Assembly: GCA_046350055.1 (NCBI GenBank)
Contig: JAXMBC010000001.1
Coordinates: 3,658,001 to 3,722,000, forward strand
Length of the DNA: 64,000 nucleotides
Origin: JAEUIE01 sp046350055
Lineage (GTDB): Bacteria; Planctomycetota; Planctomycetia; Gemmatales; HRBIN36
Direction: 5' to 3'
In this document: piece after piece, positions 35,710-42,925 of the stretch
Numbering within the stretch: the stretch's first letter is position 1
How the letters are laid out: the number at the start of each line of letters is the position of its first letter
Made by a program: the position numbers and the translations under genes
Notes under the pieces: model-generated
Told to the model about the DNA's origin: nothing
Database searches by the model: none
Seen by the model: only the letters and a program-made list of their open reading frames with translations

Positions 35710-36405
35710 ATGCGGGTGAGACGTTCATCAGTGTTGCTGGCAGCGGGATTGCTCACTGTGGTCGCACAGACAGGGTGTGAGCCTGCCCGCGCCCTAACGA
35801 CCAACCTGATAGTAAACCCTCTTAAGTGGGATTACTATTCCGATGGTGTGGGCCGGCATATTCGTGATAGCAGCCTCGCCGATGAAGCCTGGGAAGAGAT
35901 TTGTGCTCGTGATGGCGATGTCTATTCACGTCACTATCGTCGTGGGTTTCACGAAGGATTTCGCGACTATCTGAACATGGGCGGAACTGGTGATCCACCA
36001 ACACTGCCACCACGCTCCTATTGGCGCATCTACTATCAGACCCCCGAAGGCCACGATGCTATTCAAGATTGGTTTGAAGGCTTTCGTCATGGGACGAGTG
36101 TTGCCAAGGCCAGTGGTGTCCGCGGCTACGTGACAGTCCCACTTTCCTCTCTGCCCCCTTCAGAAACGGTTACACAGGAATCTGATGAGCCCCCTCGTGC
36201 CCCTGAGAAAGACAAGGAACCGAAGAAAGTTCCTGATCCAGGCACGACCAAACCTCCTGAAAAGGAAGGACCGGTGAAGCCACCTGTCGTCACTCCGCCC
36301 AAGACGGCGGATGGACGCCCCATGCCTCCACCTGTGCCACCTATTATTCAGGTCGAACGCATGATCGCTCCTCCGATTCCAAGTAGACAGACACCGCCAC
36401 GCTAA
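35710..36405 (+). CDS. lipoprotein of unknown function, upstream of the polysaccharide export gene
   Basis: A 231-residue protein. It has a lipoprotein-type signal (MRVRRSSVLLAAGLLTVVAQTGC, lipidated C23). A compact domain follows (about 24-145), rich in aromatic residues, with RHYRRGFHEGFRDYLNMGG and YWRIYYQTPEGHDAIQDWFEGFRHG. The last 90 residues are a Pro/Lys/Glu-rich, probably disordered tail. I do not recognise the family. It lies 50 nt before the Wza-like gene on the same strand, so a role in envelope or polysaccharide export is inferred from context. The ATG at 35710 is chosen because the signal peptide starts there; the frame is open to 35641. Confidence 0.75.
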   Translation: MRVRRSSVLLAAGLLTVVAQTGCEPARALTTNLIVNPLKWDYYSDGVGRHIRDSSLADEAWEEICARDGDVYSRHYRRGFHEGFRDYLNMGGTGDPPTLPPRSYWRIYYQTPEGHDAIQDWFEGFRHGTSVAKASGVRGYVTVPLSSLPPSETVTQESDEPPRAPEKDKEPKKVPDPGTTKPPEKEGPVKPPVVTPPKTADGRPMPPPVPPIIQVERMIAPPIPSRQTPPR

Positions 36406-36455
36406 CCATCGCAGCCACTTCTGATTAGCCAGACCAGCTGATGGAGTAAGAGACG

Positions 36456-37826
36456 ATGAGCAGGACTAGTATGACTCAGGAAAACACTTCGCCCCGCCAT
36501 CTTGGGCGAACTGGTTCGATGGTGGTTTGTCTGACGATCTGTTTCCTTTGCGTCACGGTAGGGTGTGCCTCGTTAACAAATCCGACGGGTAACGCAATCC
36601 CTGTGAATCGTCTGCCACCGGAAATACTGGGTGAGAGTCGAGAGGATGCAGTTACAATTCCCGAGAAGTTCCTGAAGCCACCCAAACAGGATCCGTACCT
36701 CCTTGCTCCCAATGACGTGTTGGGTGTTTACATCAAGAACATTACGGGTGATGAAAAATCGCCTCCACCTGTCGTTGCGGTGCCTGAAAGCGGTTTGCCA
36801 CCTGCCATTGGCTATCCCTTCGTCATCCGTGAAGACGGTACCATTTCACTTCCTCTGGCTGTCGAACCAATCAAGGTGGCAGGCATGAGCCTGACGCAGG
36901 CTGAGAAAGAAGTGAAACGGATGTATGTGGATGTCTGGCAGATCCTCAAACCGGAGAATGCCAATGTCATCGTGACTTTGCAGAAACAACACACCAATGC
37001 CATCTATGTGTTACGCCAGGATTCTGGTGCTGTCTCCTTTGGTGGTGGCAGTCTCAACAACACCAAGCGTGGAACCGGCGTGGTCCTGGACCTCAGTTAT
37101 AATCAAAGTGATGTGGCTACAGCCCTCAACCGCACGGGTGGATTACCCGGCCTGGATGCCCGAAATGAAGTGCTCATTTTCCGTGGTGCCTACCGTCCTG
37201 ATAAGGATGGCCAACTCACCATGCCCGACCTCAAACAGATCAAGCTCGGACGCACCGTTCTGACACGTGATAATGAAGGTAATGCTGGTCTGGAAGTGGT
37301 CCGTGTCCCGCTTCGCCTGAAGCCAGGCACCAAGGTGCCATTCAAGCCGGAAGACATGCGACTCAACGATGGAGATGCCATATTCATCGAAACCCGTGAA
37401 ACTGAACTCTACTACACAGGTGGTCTACTGCCACCACATGAATTGCAATTACCTCGGGACTATGATCTCGATGTGCTGGAAGCTGTCGCCCAGGCCCAAG
37501 GCCCGCTCTTCAATGGTGGCCAGTCTTCCGCAAACTTCGGTGGTCAGTTTGTCAGCTCTGGACTCGGAAGCCCGAATCCCTCGTGCCTAACGGTCGTTCG
37601 CCGCTGGCCGGAAGGCAAGAGCATCGTGTTCCGTGTTGATCTGGCGAAGGCATTGGTCGATCCAAGAGAACGCATATTGGTAAAGCCTGGTGACTTCCTG
37701 ATCCTGCAGGAAACCTATGGTGAAAGCATTGGCCGATATATGACCCAGACATTCAGTCTCAACTACTTCAGTAGCATTCTGAATAACGGTGTCTCGTCGA
37801 TCAGCTTTACTGGCCGCACGCCATAG
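36456..37826 (+). CDS. polysaccharide export outer-membrane protein (Wza-like)
   Basis: A 456-residue protein with a lipoprotein signal (ICFLCVTVGC, lipidated C37) after a long charged leader. A polysaccharide-export domain (about residues 78-180) follows: YLLAPNDVLGVYIKN, PFVIREDGTISLPLA, and GMSLTQAEKEVKRMYVD. SLBB-like segments come next (VATALNRTGGLPGLDARNEVLIFRGA) with YGESIGRYMTQ near the C-terminus. It would form the outer-membrane channel for exopolysaccharide made with the Wzc- and WecA-type genes at 38.8-42.8 kb, which are on the opposite strand. An in-frame ATG at 36471 is an alternative start. A terminator follows. Confidence 0.9.
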   Translation: MSRTSMTQENTSPRHLGRTGSMVVCLTICFLCVTVGCASLTNPTGNAIPVNRLPPEILGESREDAVTIPEKFLKPPKQDPYLLAPNDVLGVYIKNITGDEKSPPPVVAVPESGLPPAIGYPFVIREDGTISLPLAVEPIKVAGMSLTQAEKEVKRMYVDVWQILKPENANVIVTLQKQHTNAIYVLRQDSGAVSFGGGSLNNTKRGTGVVLDLSYNQSDVATALNRTGGLPGLDARNEVLIFRGAYRPDKDGQLTMPDLKQIKLGRTVLTRDNEGNAGLEVVRVPLRLKPGTKVPFKPEDMRLNDGDAIFIETRETELYYTGGLLPPHELQLPRDYDLDVLEAVAQAQGPLFNGGQSSANFGGQFVSSGLGSPNPSCLTVVRRWPEGKSIVFRVDLAKALVDPRERILVKPGDFLILQETYGESIGRYMTQTFSLNYFSSILNNGVSSISFTGRTP

Positions 37827-37868
37827 TAATCAGTGCATGACAACATAATGATAGCTCGGAATAACTGA

Positions 37869-37899
37869 AAGGAGGTTGTACTGTAAGTACAGCCTCCTT
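37869..37899. terminator. bidirectional terminator between export gene and CpsB-type gene
   Basis: A 14-bp stem with one G-T pair (37869-37882 with 37886-37899) and a 3-nt loop lies between the two convergent stops at 37826 and 37905. Confidence 0.7.
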
Positions 37900-37904
37900 G
37901 TCTG

Positions 37905-38699
37905 TTATCCTGTTACTTTCTTAGCCCACTCGCGTAAGTGCCAGAAAAGAGTGCGTGGCGCCTGCGGCGGTTCGATGCGAAGTGGCAGGCCCTGTAGAAT
38001 CGCCATCCCATTCATGCCGCACAACTTGTTGGCTGCCAGGCCGGGAATCCATTGCATGATGATCTTGGCTGCCTCCGCCAGCAGCGGAGGTCGGCGTGTT
38101 GATGAATGGCCATCAGAACCAATTACATGTACAAATCCCCGCTGCACCCAGTTCTTGATCGCCTGGGCATGTCGTCGATCACGAGCCATAGTCACATTGC
38201 CTGTCGATAGCTGGAACAGGCAGCCCAGACGAATAAGATCCTCTGCCATATGTTCGGAGAAGAGCAGTTCCTGACTCTGCTCCGGATGAGCCAGAATAGG
38301 ACGGATACCACGCTCCATCAGTCCGGCCACGGTGTCACGCAAGTCGATGAATATGCCATGAGGCAGTTCGATCAGCATGAATGGATTGGAGCCGATCGTG
38401 CAATACAGTTTCTTGTCGACACTCTCGAGAGTGGTTGGATGAACCATCACTTCGGAACCAGGAAAGATGGCCACAGGCAATCGTTTGTTGCGTACCTCGT
38501 CTTTCAACAACATGCCTGCCTGTGCTACTACTTCTCTTGTCACTTGAGGGTAATGTTCGTTTTGATGAGCCAATGCATGCACCGCCCCGACACCTTGCTC
38601 AGCTAGCATGGTGCACATTTCAATAGCTTCTGCCATCTCCCTGGGGCCATCGTCCAGCCCTGCGAGCAGATGGCAATGCATGTCCACGATGGGAATCAT
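37905..38699 (-). CDS. CpsB/YwqE-type PHP-family protein-tyrosine phosphatase
   Basis: A 264-residue PHP-fold phosphatase. Metal-ligand motifs are DMHCHLLAGLDDGP at the N-terminus, FPGSEVMVHP, LAHPEQSQ and VIGSDGHSSTRRP. The family dephosphorylates the tyrosine-rich tail of BY-kinases and so controls polysaccharide polymerisation. Its gene lies 70 nt after the Wzc-type kinase gene on the same strand, which supports that pairing. The ATG at 38699 is preferred over the adjacent GTG. A strong hairpin separates the two genes. Confidence 0.92.
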   Translation of the reverse strand: MIPIVDMHCHLLAGLDDGPREMAEAIEMCTMLAEQGVGAVHALAHQNEHYPQVTREVVAQAGMLLKDEVRNKRLPVAIFPGSEVMVHPTTLESVDKKLYCTIGSNPFMLIELPHGIFIDLRDTVAGLMERGIRPILAHPEQSQELLFSEHMAEDLIRLGCLFQLSTGNVTMARDRRHAQAIKNWVQRGFVHVIGSDGHSSTRRPPLLAEAAKIIMQWIPGLAANKLCGMNGMAILQGLPLRIEPPQAPRTLFWHLREWAKKVTG

Positions 38700-38721
38700 C
38701 ACTTACCATTCTGAGAATAAC

Positions 38722-38749
38722 GATGCCCGTGTCAGATGACACGGGCATC
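38722..38749 (-). terminator. hairpin between the BY-kinase and phosphatase genes
   Basis: A perfect 13-bp palindromic stem (38722-38734 with 38737-38749) lies 20 nt after the BY-kinase stop. Only a short GTTATTCT follows on the minus strand, so it may be a partial terminator setting the ratio of kinase to phosphatase. Confidence 0.55.
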
Positions 38750-38768
38750 ATCAATTCAGGGTTTAGTA

Positions 38769-41213
38769 TTATTTTCCAGCGGGCTCGTTGGCATCTGACG
38801 GAAGGCGATTGGAAGTGCCAGCATCGCCAGTAGGCATCTGAGGCGTGATTTCCGTCGCGTCGCGATCCTGGTAGTAACCCTCGTCGCCATAGCCGGCATA
38901 GTAGCGATCGGAGTAATCGTACTTGTACTGGTAGGCTTGGGCATAATCGTACTGGCCATAGCCATAGCCGTAGCCATAGCCACCACCGTAGCCGTAACCG
39001 CTGGGGCCTTGCATGGAAACACCGTTGACAACGATGCCCAGTGGCTTGGCACCCAGTGAGACGAGGATGTCGCGAGCACGCTCGGCGATCGGGCGACCAT
39101 TCTTGGTCACACGCATCGTCATCAGCACACCATCGACTCGAGGTGCGACCACGCAGGGATCGGTCACCACCAGTAGAGGCGGTGTGTCAATCAAAACGTA
39201 GTCATACTGCTCACGCAATTCATCCATGAGTTCCTTGAAGCGTGGCGAAGTGAGCAGTTCTGCAGGATTTGGCGGAATCGGACCGCAAGGCAGGATAGAC
39301 AGGCCAGGGATGACTGTGGGCTGAATTGCATCACGGAGATCACTTTGGCCCATGATAACAGAGGCGAAACCCTTCTCAGAGGGTACCGCAAACACCTTGT
39401 GTAAACGGGGGCGACGGAAATCACCATCGATCAGAATGGTCTGCTTGCCCGACTGCGCGATAGAAACAGCGAGGTTCGACGAGAGTGTTGTCTTGCCATC
39501 ACCCATATTGGGGCTAGTGATCTGGATGACCTTGTGACCTTCGCCTCTGGTGCTGAAGTAGAGAGCGGTACGGATGCCGCGGAATACTTCCGATTTACGT
39601 GACTTGGGTCGGTAGTATGTTACCAGTGAAGGATCCGGGCCATTGATGGCACCTTCCAGCTTGGCTGCTTCCTCTTCGGAAATAAGGACAGGAATGTGGC
39701 CGACGACAGGGATATTGAGCCTGCGGCGAATCTCTTCAGGGCTGCGGAAGCTCTTGTCGGTCATGTCAGCCAGATATGCCAGTCCAAAACCACCAAGCAG
39801 GCCGAAAACCGTCGAAAGCACCATGATTACAAAAAGTCGTGGTTCGACTTTGATTGGTAATGTCGGCTCAGCCCATATTTCCGCAGAGTAGGTTACTTCG
39901 TCCTTTTGGAACTTGGTGTTGTTCAGTTGCTCTGTCAATGTGGTCGCGACCTTGAGCAATGCCTTCTTGCGTTCCACGAAGTCAGTATTTTGAACTTCAT
40001 TCTTGGCTGACTCCTTGATGTAGTCACGTTCACGGGCGACTTCTGTGTCAAGAGTCTTCAGAATGCTGTCGTAGCGCATTAATTCCAGTTTCAATGAGTT
40101 AACAATCGTTTGGATTGGTGTTTCTCGAACACTGCCAATATCATCCTTCGGGGACACCTTCTTGAGATCGTTGAGTTCCTGGGTCTGCTTGGCCATATGA
40201 TTCTGAAGTGATTCAAGCTGCAGCCTAATATCTTTGAGCTCTGGGTGGTTCTTCCCCAATCTTGTCTCGAGAGTCTTCTCGAGAAGCTCTAATTGCATCA
40301 CTCGTTCGCTGGTACTTCCGATGGCAACAGGTGAGGAATTCTCCATTCCTGGCCGCACGATATTACTGCTGGAGAAGATTGAAATAAGAGATCTTCCCAT
40401 GCCATTTTCAATACCCTTATTGAGAGTTTCCAGACGCGACTGCACATCATATCGCTGTTCCATCGTTTTAATACGCAGGCCTTCGAGCATGCTGAGACGT
40501 GAGAACAAAGGGTTCTTGCCATCAGCGGAGGAGGAAACAATTGCTGGATTCTGCTCCATAAAGGCTTTATGGTCCTTGTCGAGCTTGTCATAGTCCAGAC
40601 GCATGTATGTCTCGGCTCTCTTGATGGAGTTTAAGAGTTCCGAAGTCTGACTTTGGGTATTGTCTTTCAGGTACTCCTTATAGTGCTTGATGATTCCATA
40701 GATAATGGTCTGGCAATCACTTGCAATGGGACCTTTGAAGGTAAGCTGCAGTACAGGGCTGCGCGTATTATTGTCTCGGTTATCCCGAACCACCATCAGA
40801 CCGGCACCCAGAATGCCAACAATGCTGGAAAGGTCTTTGCCTGCAAAGGTCTCAAGCTTCTTGATATCGGTGTCTTCCGCAACCTTGCGCAGAATCATGG
40901 GTGTACGCAAGAGTGTGGCATGAGTTGTCAGATAATCATCGTTCATCATGTATGCGCCGCGCAAATCACCACCGAGAATGGGTGGATTCTTCCGCTGCAC
41001 GGCCAGCATCGACTGTGACTGATATACCGGGTCCTTCTGCGAGTAGTAAAGAATGCCAATCACAATAGCCAGAATCAGGCCGAGGATGATGAGCGACTTC
41101 CGCTGCCAGGCAATGCGATAGATATTCGATTGCTGGGCGGGTTCCTGTTGTAGATTAGTCCCATCCAGCACTTGAGGCTGAGGCATTCCTTCCAGCAGTT
41201 CCGGACGATTCAT
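38769..41213 (-). CDS. Wzc/ExoP-type chain-length regulator and BY-kinase
   Basis: An 814-residue inner-membrane protein of polysaccharide export. It has an N-terminal membrane helix (about 40-57) opening a Wzz domain and a long periplasmic coiled-coil region. A second helix at about 460-480 is followed by a cytoplasmic BY-kinase domain: Walker A SPNMGDGKTT (567-576), Walker A' ILIDGDFRRP (593-602), Walker B VLIDTPP (673-679). The C-terminus holds a tail with 17 tyrosines in 46 residues (739-784), many as GY repeats, the expected autophosphorylation cluster. A perfect AAGGAG ribosome-binding site precedes the ATG. The WecA-like gene ends 31 nt upstream, so the two are an operon. Confidence 0.95.
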   Translation of the reverse strand: MNRPELLEGMPQPQVLDGTNLQQEPAQQSNIYRIAWQRKSLIILGLILAIVIGILYYSQKDPVYQSQSMLAVQRKNPPILGGDLRGAYMMNDDYLTTHATLLRTPMILRKVAEDTDIKKLETFAGKDLSSIVGILGAGLMVVRDNRDNNTRSPVLQLTFKGPIASDCQTIIYGIIKHYKEYLKDNTQSQTSELLNSIKRAETYMRLDYDKLDKDHKAFMEQNPAIVSSSADGKNPLFSRLSMLEGLRIKTMEQRYDVQSRLETLNKGIENGMGRSLISIFSSSNIVRPGMENSSPVAIGSTSERVMQLELLEKTLETRLGKNHPELKDIRLQLESLQNHMAKQTQELNDLKKVSPKDDIGSVRETPIQTIVNSLKLELMRYDSILKTLDTEVARERDYIKESAKNEVQNTDFVERKKALLKVATTLTEQLNNTKFQKDEVTYSAEIWAEPTLPIKVEPRLFVIMVLSTVFGLLGGFGLAYLADMTDKSFRSPEEIRRRLNIPVVGHIPVLISEEEAAKLEGAINGPDPSLVTYYRPKSRKSEVFRGIRTALYFSTRGEGHKVIQITSPNMGDGKTTLSSNLAVSIAQSGKQTILIDGDFRRPRLHKVFAVPSEKGFASVIMGQSDLRDAIQPTVIPGLSILPCGPIPPNPAELLTSPRFKELMDELREQYDYVLIDTPPLLVVTDPCVVAPRVDGVLMTMRVTKNGRPIAERARDILVSLGAKPLGIVVNGVSMQGPSGYGYGGGYGYGYGYGQYDYAQAYQYKYDYSDRYYAGYGDEGYYQDRDATEITPQMPTGDAGTSNRLPSDANEPAGK
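38862..38999 (-). repeat. GY-rich tyrosine cluster coding repeat
   Basis: This stretch encodes residues 739-784 of the BY-kinase. Its central part is a run of near-identical GGCTAYGGCTAY hexamers (minus strand), so it is both a phosphorylation cluster and a short tandem DNA repeat able to change length by slippage. Confidence 0.7.
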
Positions 41214-41244
41214 GGTTGTCTCCTTACGAATCTCAGCACAGGCC

Positions 41245-42759
41245 TTAGACTTTCTCTAACCGGTATTCCGCAGAAGCGGTCGTAATAGTTGGGGTGGCAG
41301 GTGCGATGTTCCGCACTGTCGGATCGCTCATTTGCGAAAGCAGTAGTTCCACATCTGAAATCATGGCATTCAATTGAAGCATGACATCAGTAAATGACCG
41401 GTGAATGGAGCCTTCCAGTTCCATTCTCCCCACTACCGTCGATTTGATGCATAAAGGCAGAGTAAGTTGCCACTTTTCCTTGTCGAGGAGTTCCGTGTTA
41501 CGCCTCTGCCAGTGGCCATGATATCCCTCATGCCAGGCAGGGGCATTCACGTCGAGACTGATGCTGACCAACTCATGCTCGTAAGCCCAGGCGGTCAGTC
41601 GGCTCCATAGATCCTGCCAGTTGGTCGAGCCTTGCAGTTGAATGCTTAACTCGCGAACATTATCGCCACTAGAGCCAAACAGCGAACTGATGCGTTTACG
41701 TATCAGACTCAGTTCTACACTGCCAAACATCTTGGTGGCTACTAGTATGCCCACCACCAGTGCAGCACTCAGGATGGCCCAGGCGTCATTGCGAAGGTAC
41801 GACGCAACCAGTGCCCCGCACATGGTCAACAAGCAAAGCCCGGAGATCAGCGCCAGCACTGTGACATTGGAAAGGCCCGATACGCTCATCCGATGATGTA
41901 AGTGACCTCGATCGACGTCGTAAATGCTACGCCCGGTCAACTTACGGCGAACGATAGCTGCTAGAGTGTCAAAGATGGGAAGAATCAGGAGAGCCAGCGG
42001 TGCAGCCAGGCTCACTGTGGCCATTTCTTTCATCGAGCATTGAATTCCCAAAATGCCGATGATGAGGCCGATCAGCATACTTCCCGAATCGCCCAGGAAG
42101 ATCCTGGCAGGGGGGAAGTTAAAACGCAGAAAGCCCAAGAGTGAACCAGCCAGGCCCGCAGCAACACATGCCGGAGCCCAGTTTTCATTAAGATAGGCAA
42201 CACCAGCAAAAGCCAGGCTGGTAAGAAGTCCAATGGTGGAAAGTAAGCCATCCATGCCGTCCAGCAGGTTGAGGGAATTTATTGCCCCAAGCAGCCAGAA
42301 TGCTGTGAAGATGATGCCAAAGATACCCAATTCTATGCTGTAGCCTTTAGCAAGCGTAATTCGATCCACCTTGGTGCCACAGGCAATCACAATGCTGACA
42401 ATGATGATCTGACCGAGAAGTTTGAACCGGCCACGCAGTCGACCAAAGTCATCAAGAACCCCAAGAGCAACAATCAACGTTGCTGCCAGCAGCAGGCCCA
42501 AGTGCTGATAAAGTTGTTCAGGGAGTATCTCCCCGGTGCGGCCACCCAGAAACCAGCCAACCATGATGGCAAAGAGCATTCCGCCGAGCAGAATGGGGCC
42601 GCCGATCACAGGAGTGGGACGTGCATGAAGTTTGCGTGTGCCATCCGGAAGGTCCAATAGACCAACGCGCCTGGCGACTCGCATCATCACTGGGGTTAAG
42701 GCGATGGCGCACAACAAGCCGACGGTAAAGAGGATCAATAACTGCAGTGCGAAATGCAT
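41245..42759 (-). CDS. WecA/MraY-family phosphoglycosyl transferase with cytoplasmic extension
   Basis: A 504-residue membrane enzyme that transfers a sugar phosphate from a UDP-sugar to undecaprenyl phosphate, starting a lipid-linked glycan. Family motifs are GVLDDFGRLRGRFKLLGQ, NLLDGMDGL, FLGDSGSMLIG and DRGHLHHRM. About eleven membrane helices fill residues 1-345. The last 160 residues are a soluble extension not found in ordinary WecA (NWQDLWSRLTAWAYEHEL onward), of unknown role. An AGGAA ribosome-binding site precedes the ATG. It lies 31 nt before the BY-kinase gene and 166 nt after addA, all on the minus strand. Confidence 0.92.
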   Translation of the reverse strand: MHFALQLLILFTVGLLCAIALTPVMMRVARRVGLLDLPDGTRKLHARPTPVIGGPILLGGMLFAIMVGWFLGGRTGEILPEQLYQHLGLLLAATLIVALGVLDDFGRLRGRFKLLGQIIIVSIVIACGTKVDRITLAKGYSIELGIFGIIFTAFWLLGAINSLNLLDGMDGLLSTIGLLTSLAFAGVAYLNENWAPACVAAGLAGSLLGFLRFNFPPARIFLGDSGSMLIGLIIGILGIQCSMKEMATVSLAAPLALLILPIFDTLAAIVRRKLTGRSIYDVDRGHLHHRMSVSGLSNVTVLALISGLCLLTMCGALVASYLRNDAWAILSAALVVGILVATKMFGSVELSLIRKRISSLFGSSGDNVRELSIQLQGSTNWQDLWSRLTAWAYEHELVSISLDVNAPAWHEGYHGHWQRRNTELLDKEKWQLTLPLCIKSTVVGRMELEGSIHRSFTDVMLQLNAMISDVELLLSQMSDPTVRNIAPATPTITTASAEYRLEKV

Positions 42760-42925
42760 CGAATTCCTGCTACGAGATTGGAATGTCGTCCCTGGGATGG
42801 GCCAGTGAGCGACAGCCTCACTTTCGCAAAGCAGATTTTATCCTGAAACAGTGTCGGTGCCAAAGAAAATGCACAACTTTACGGCGCAAGTGTCAGCAAC
42901 GAGCGGAGTTCAGAGAAACCCACTT

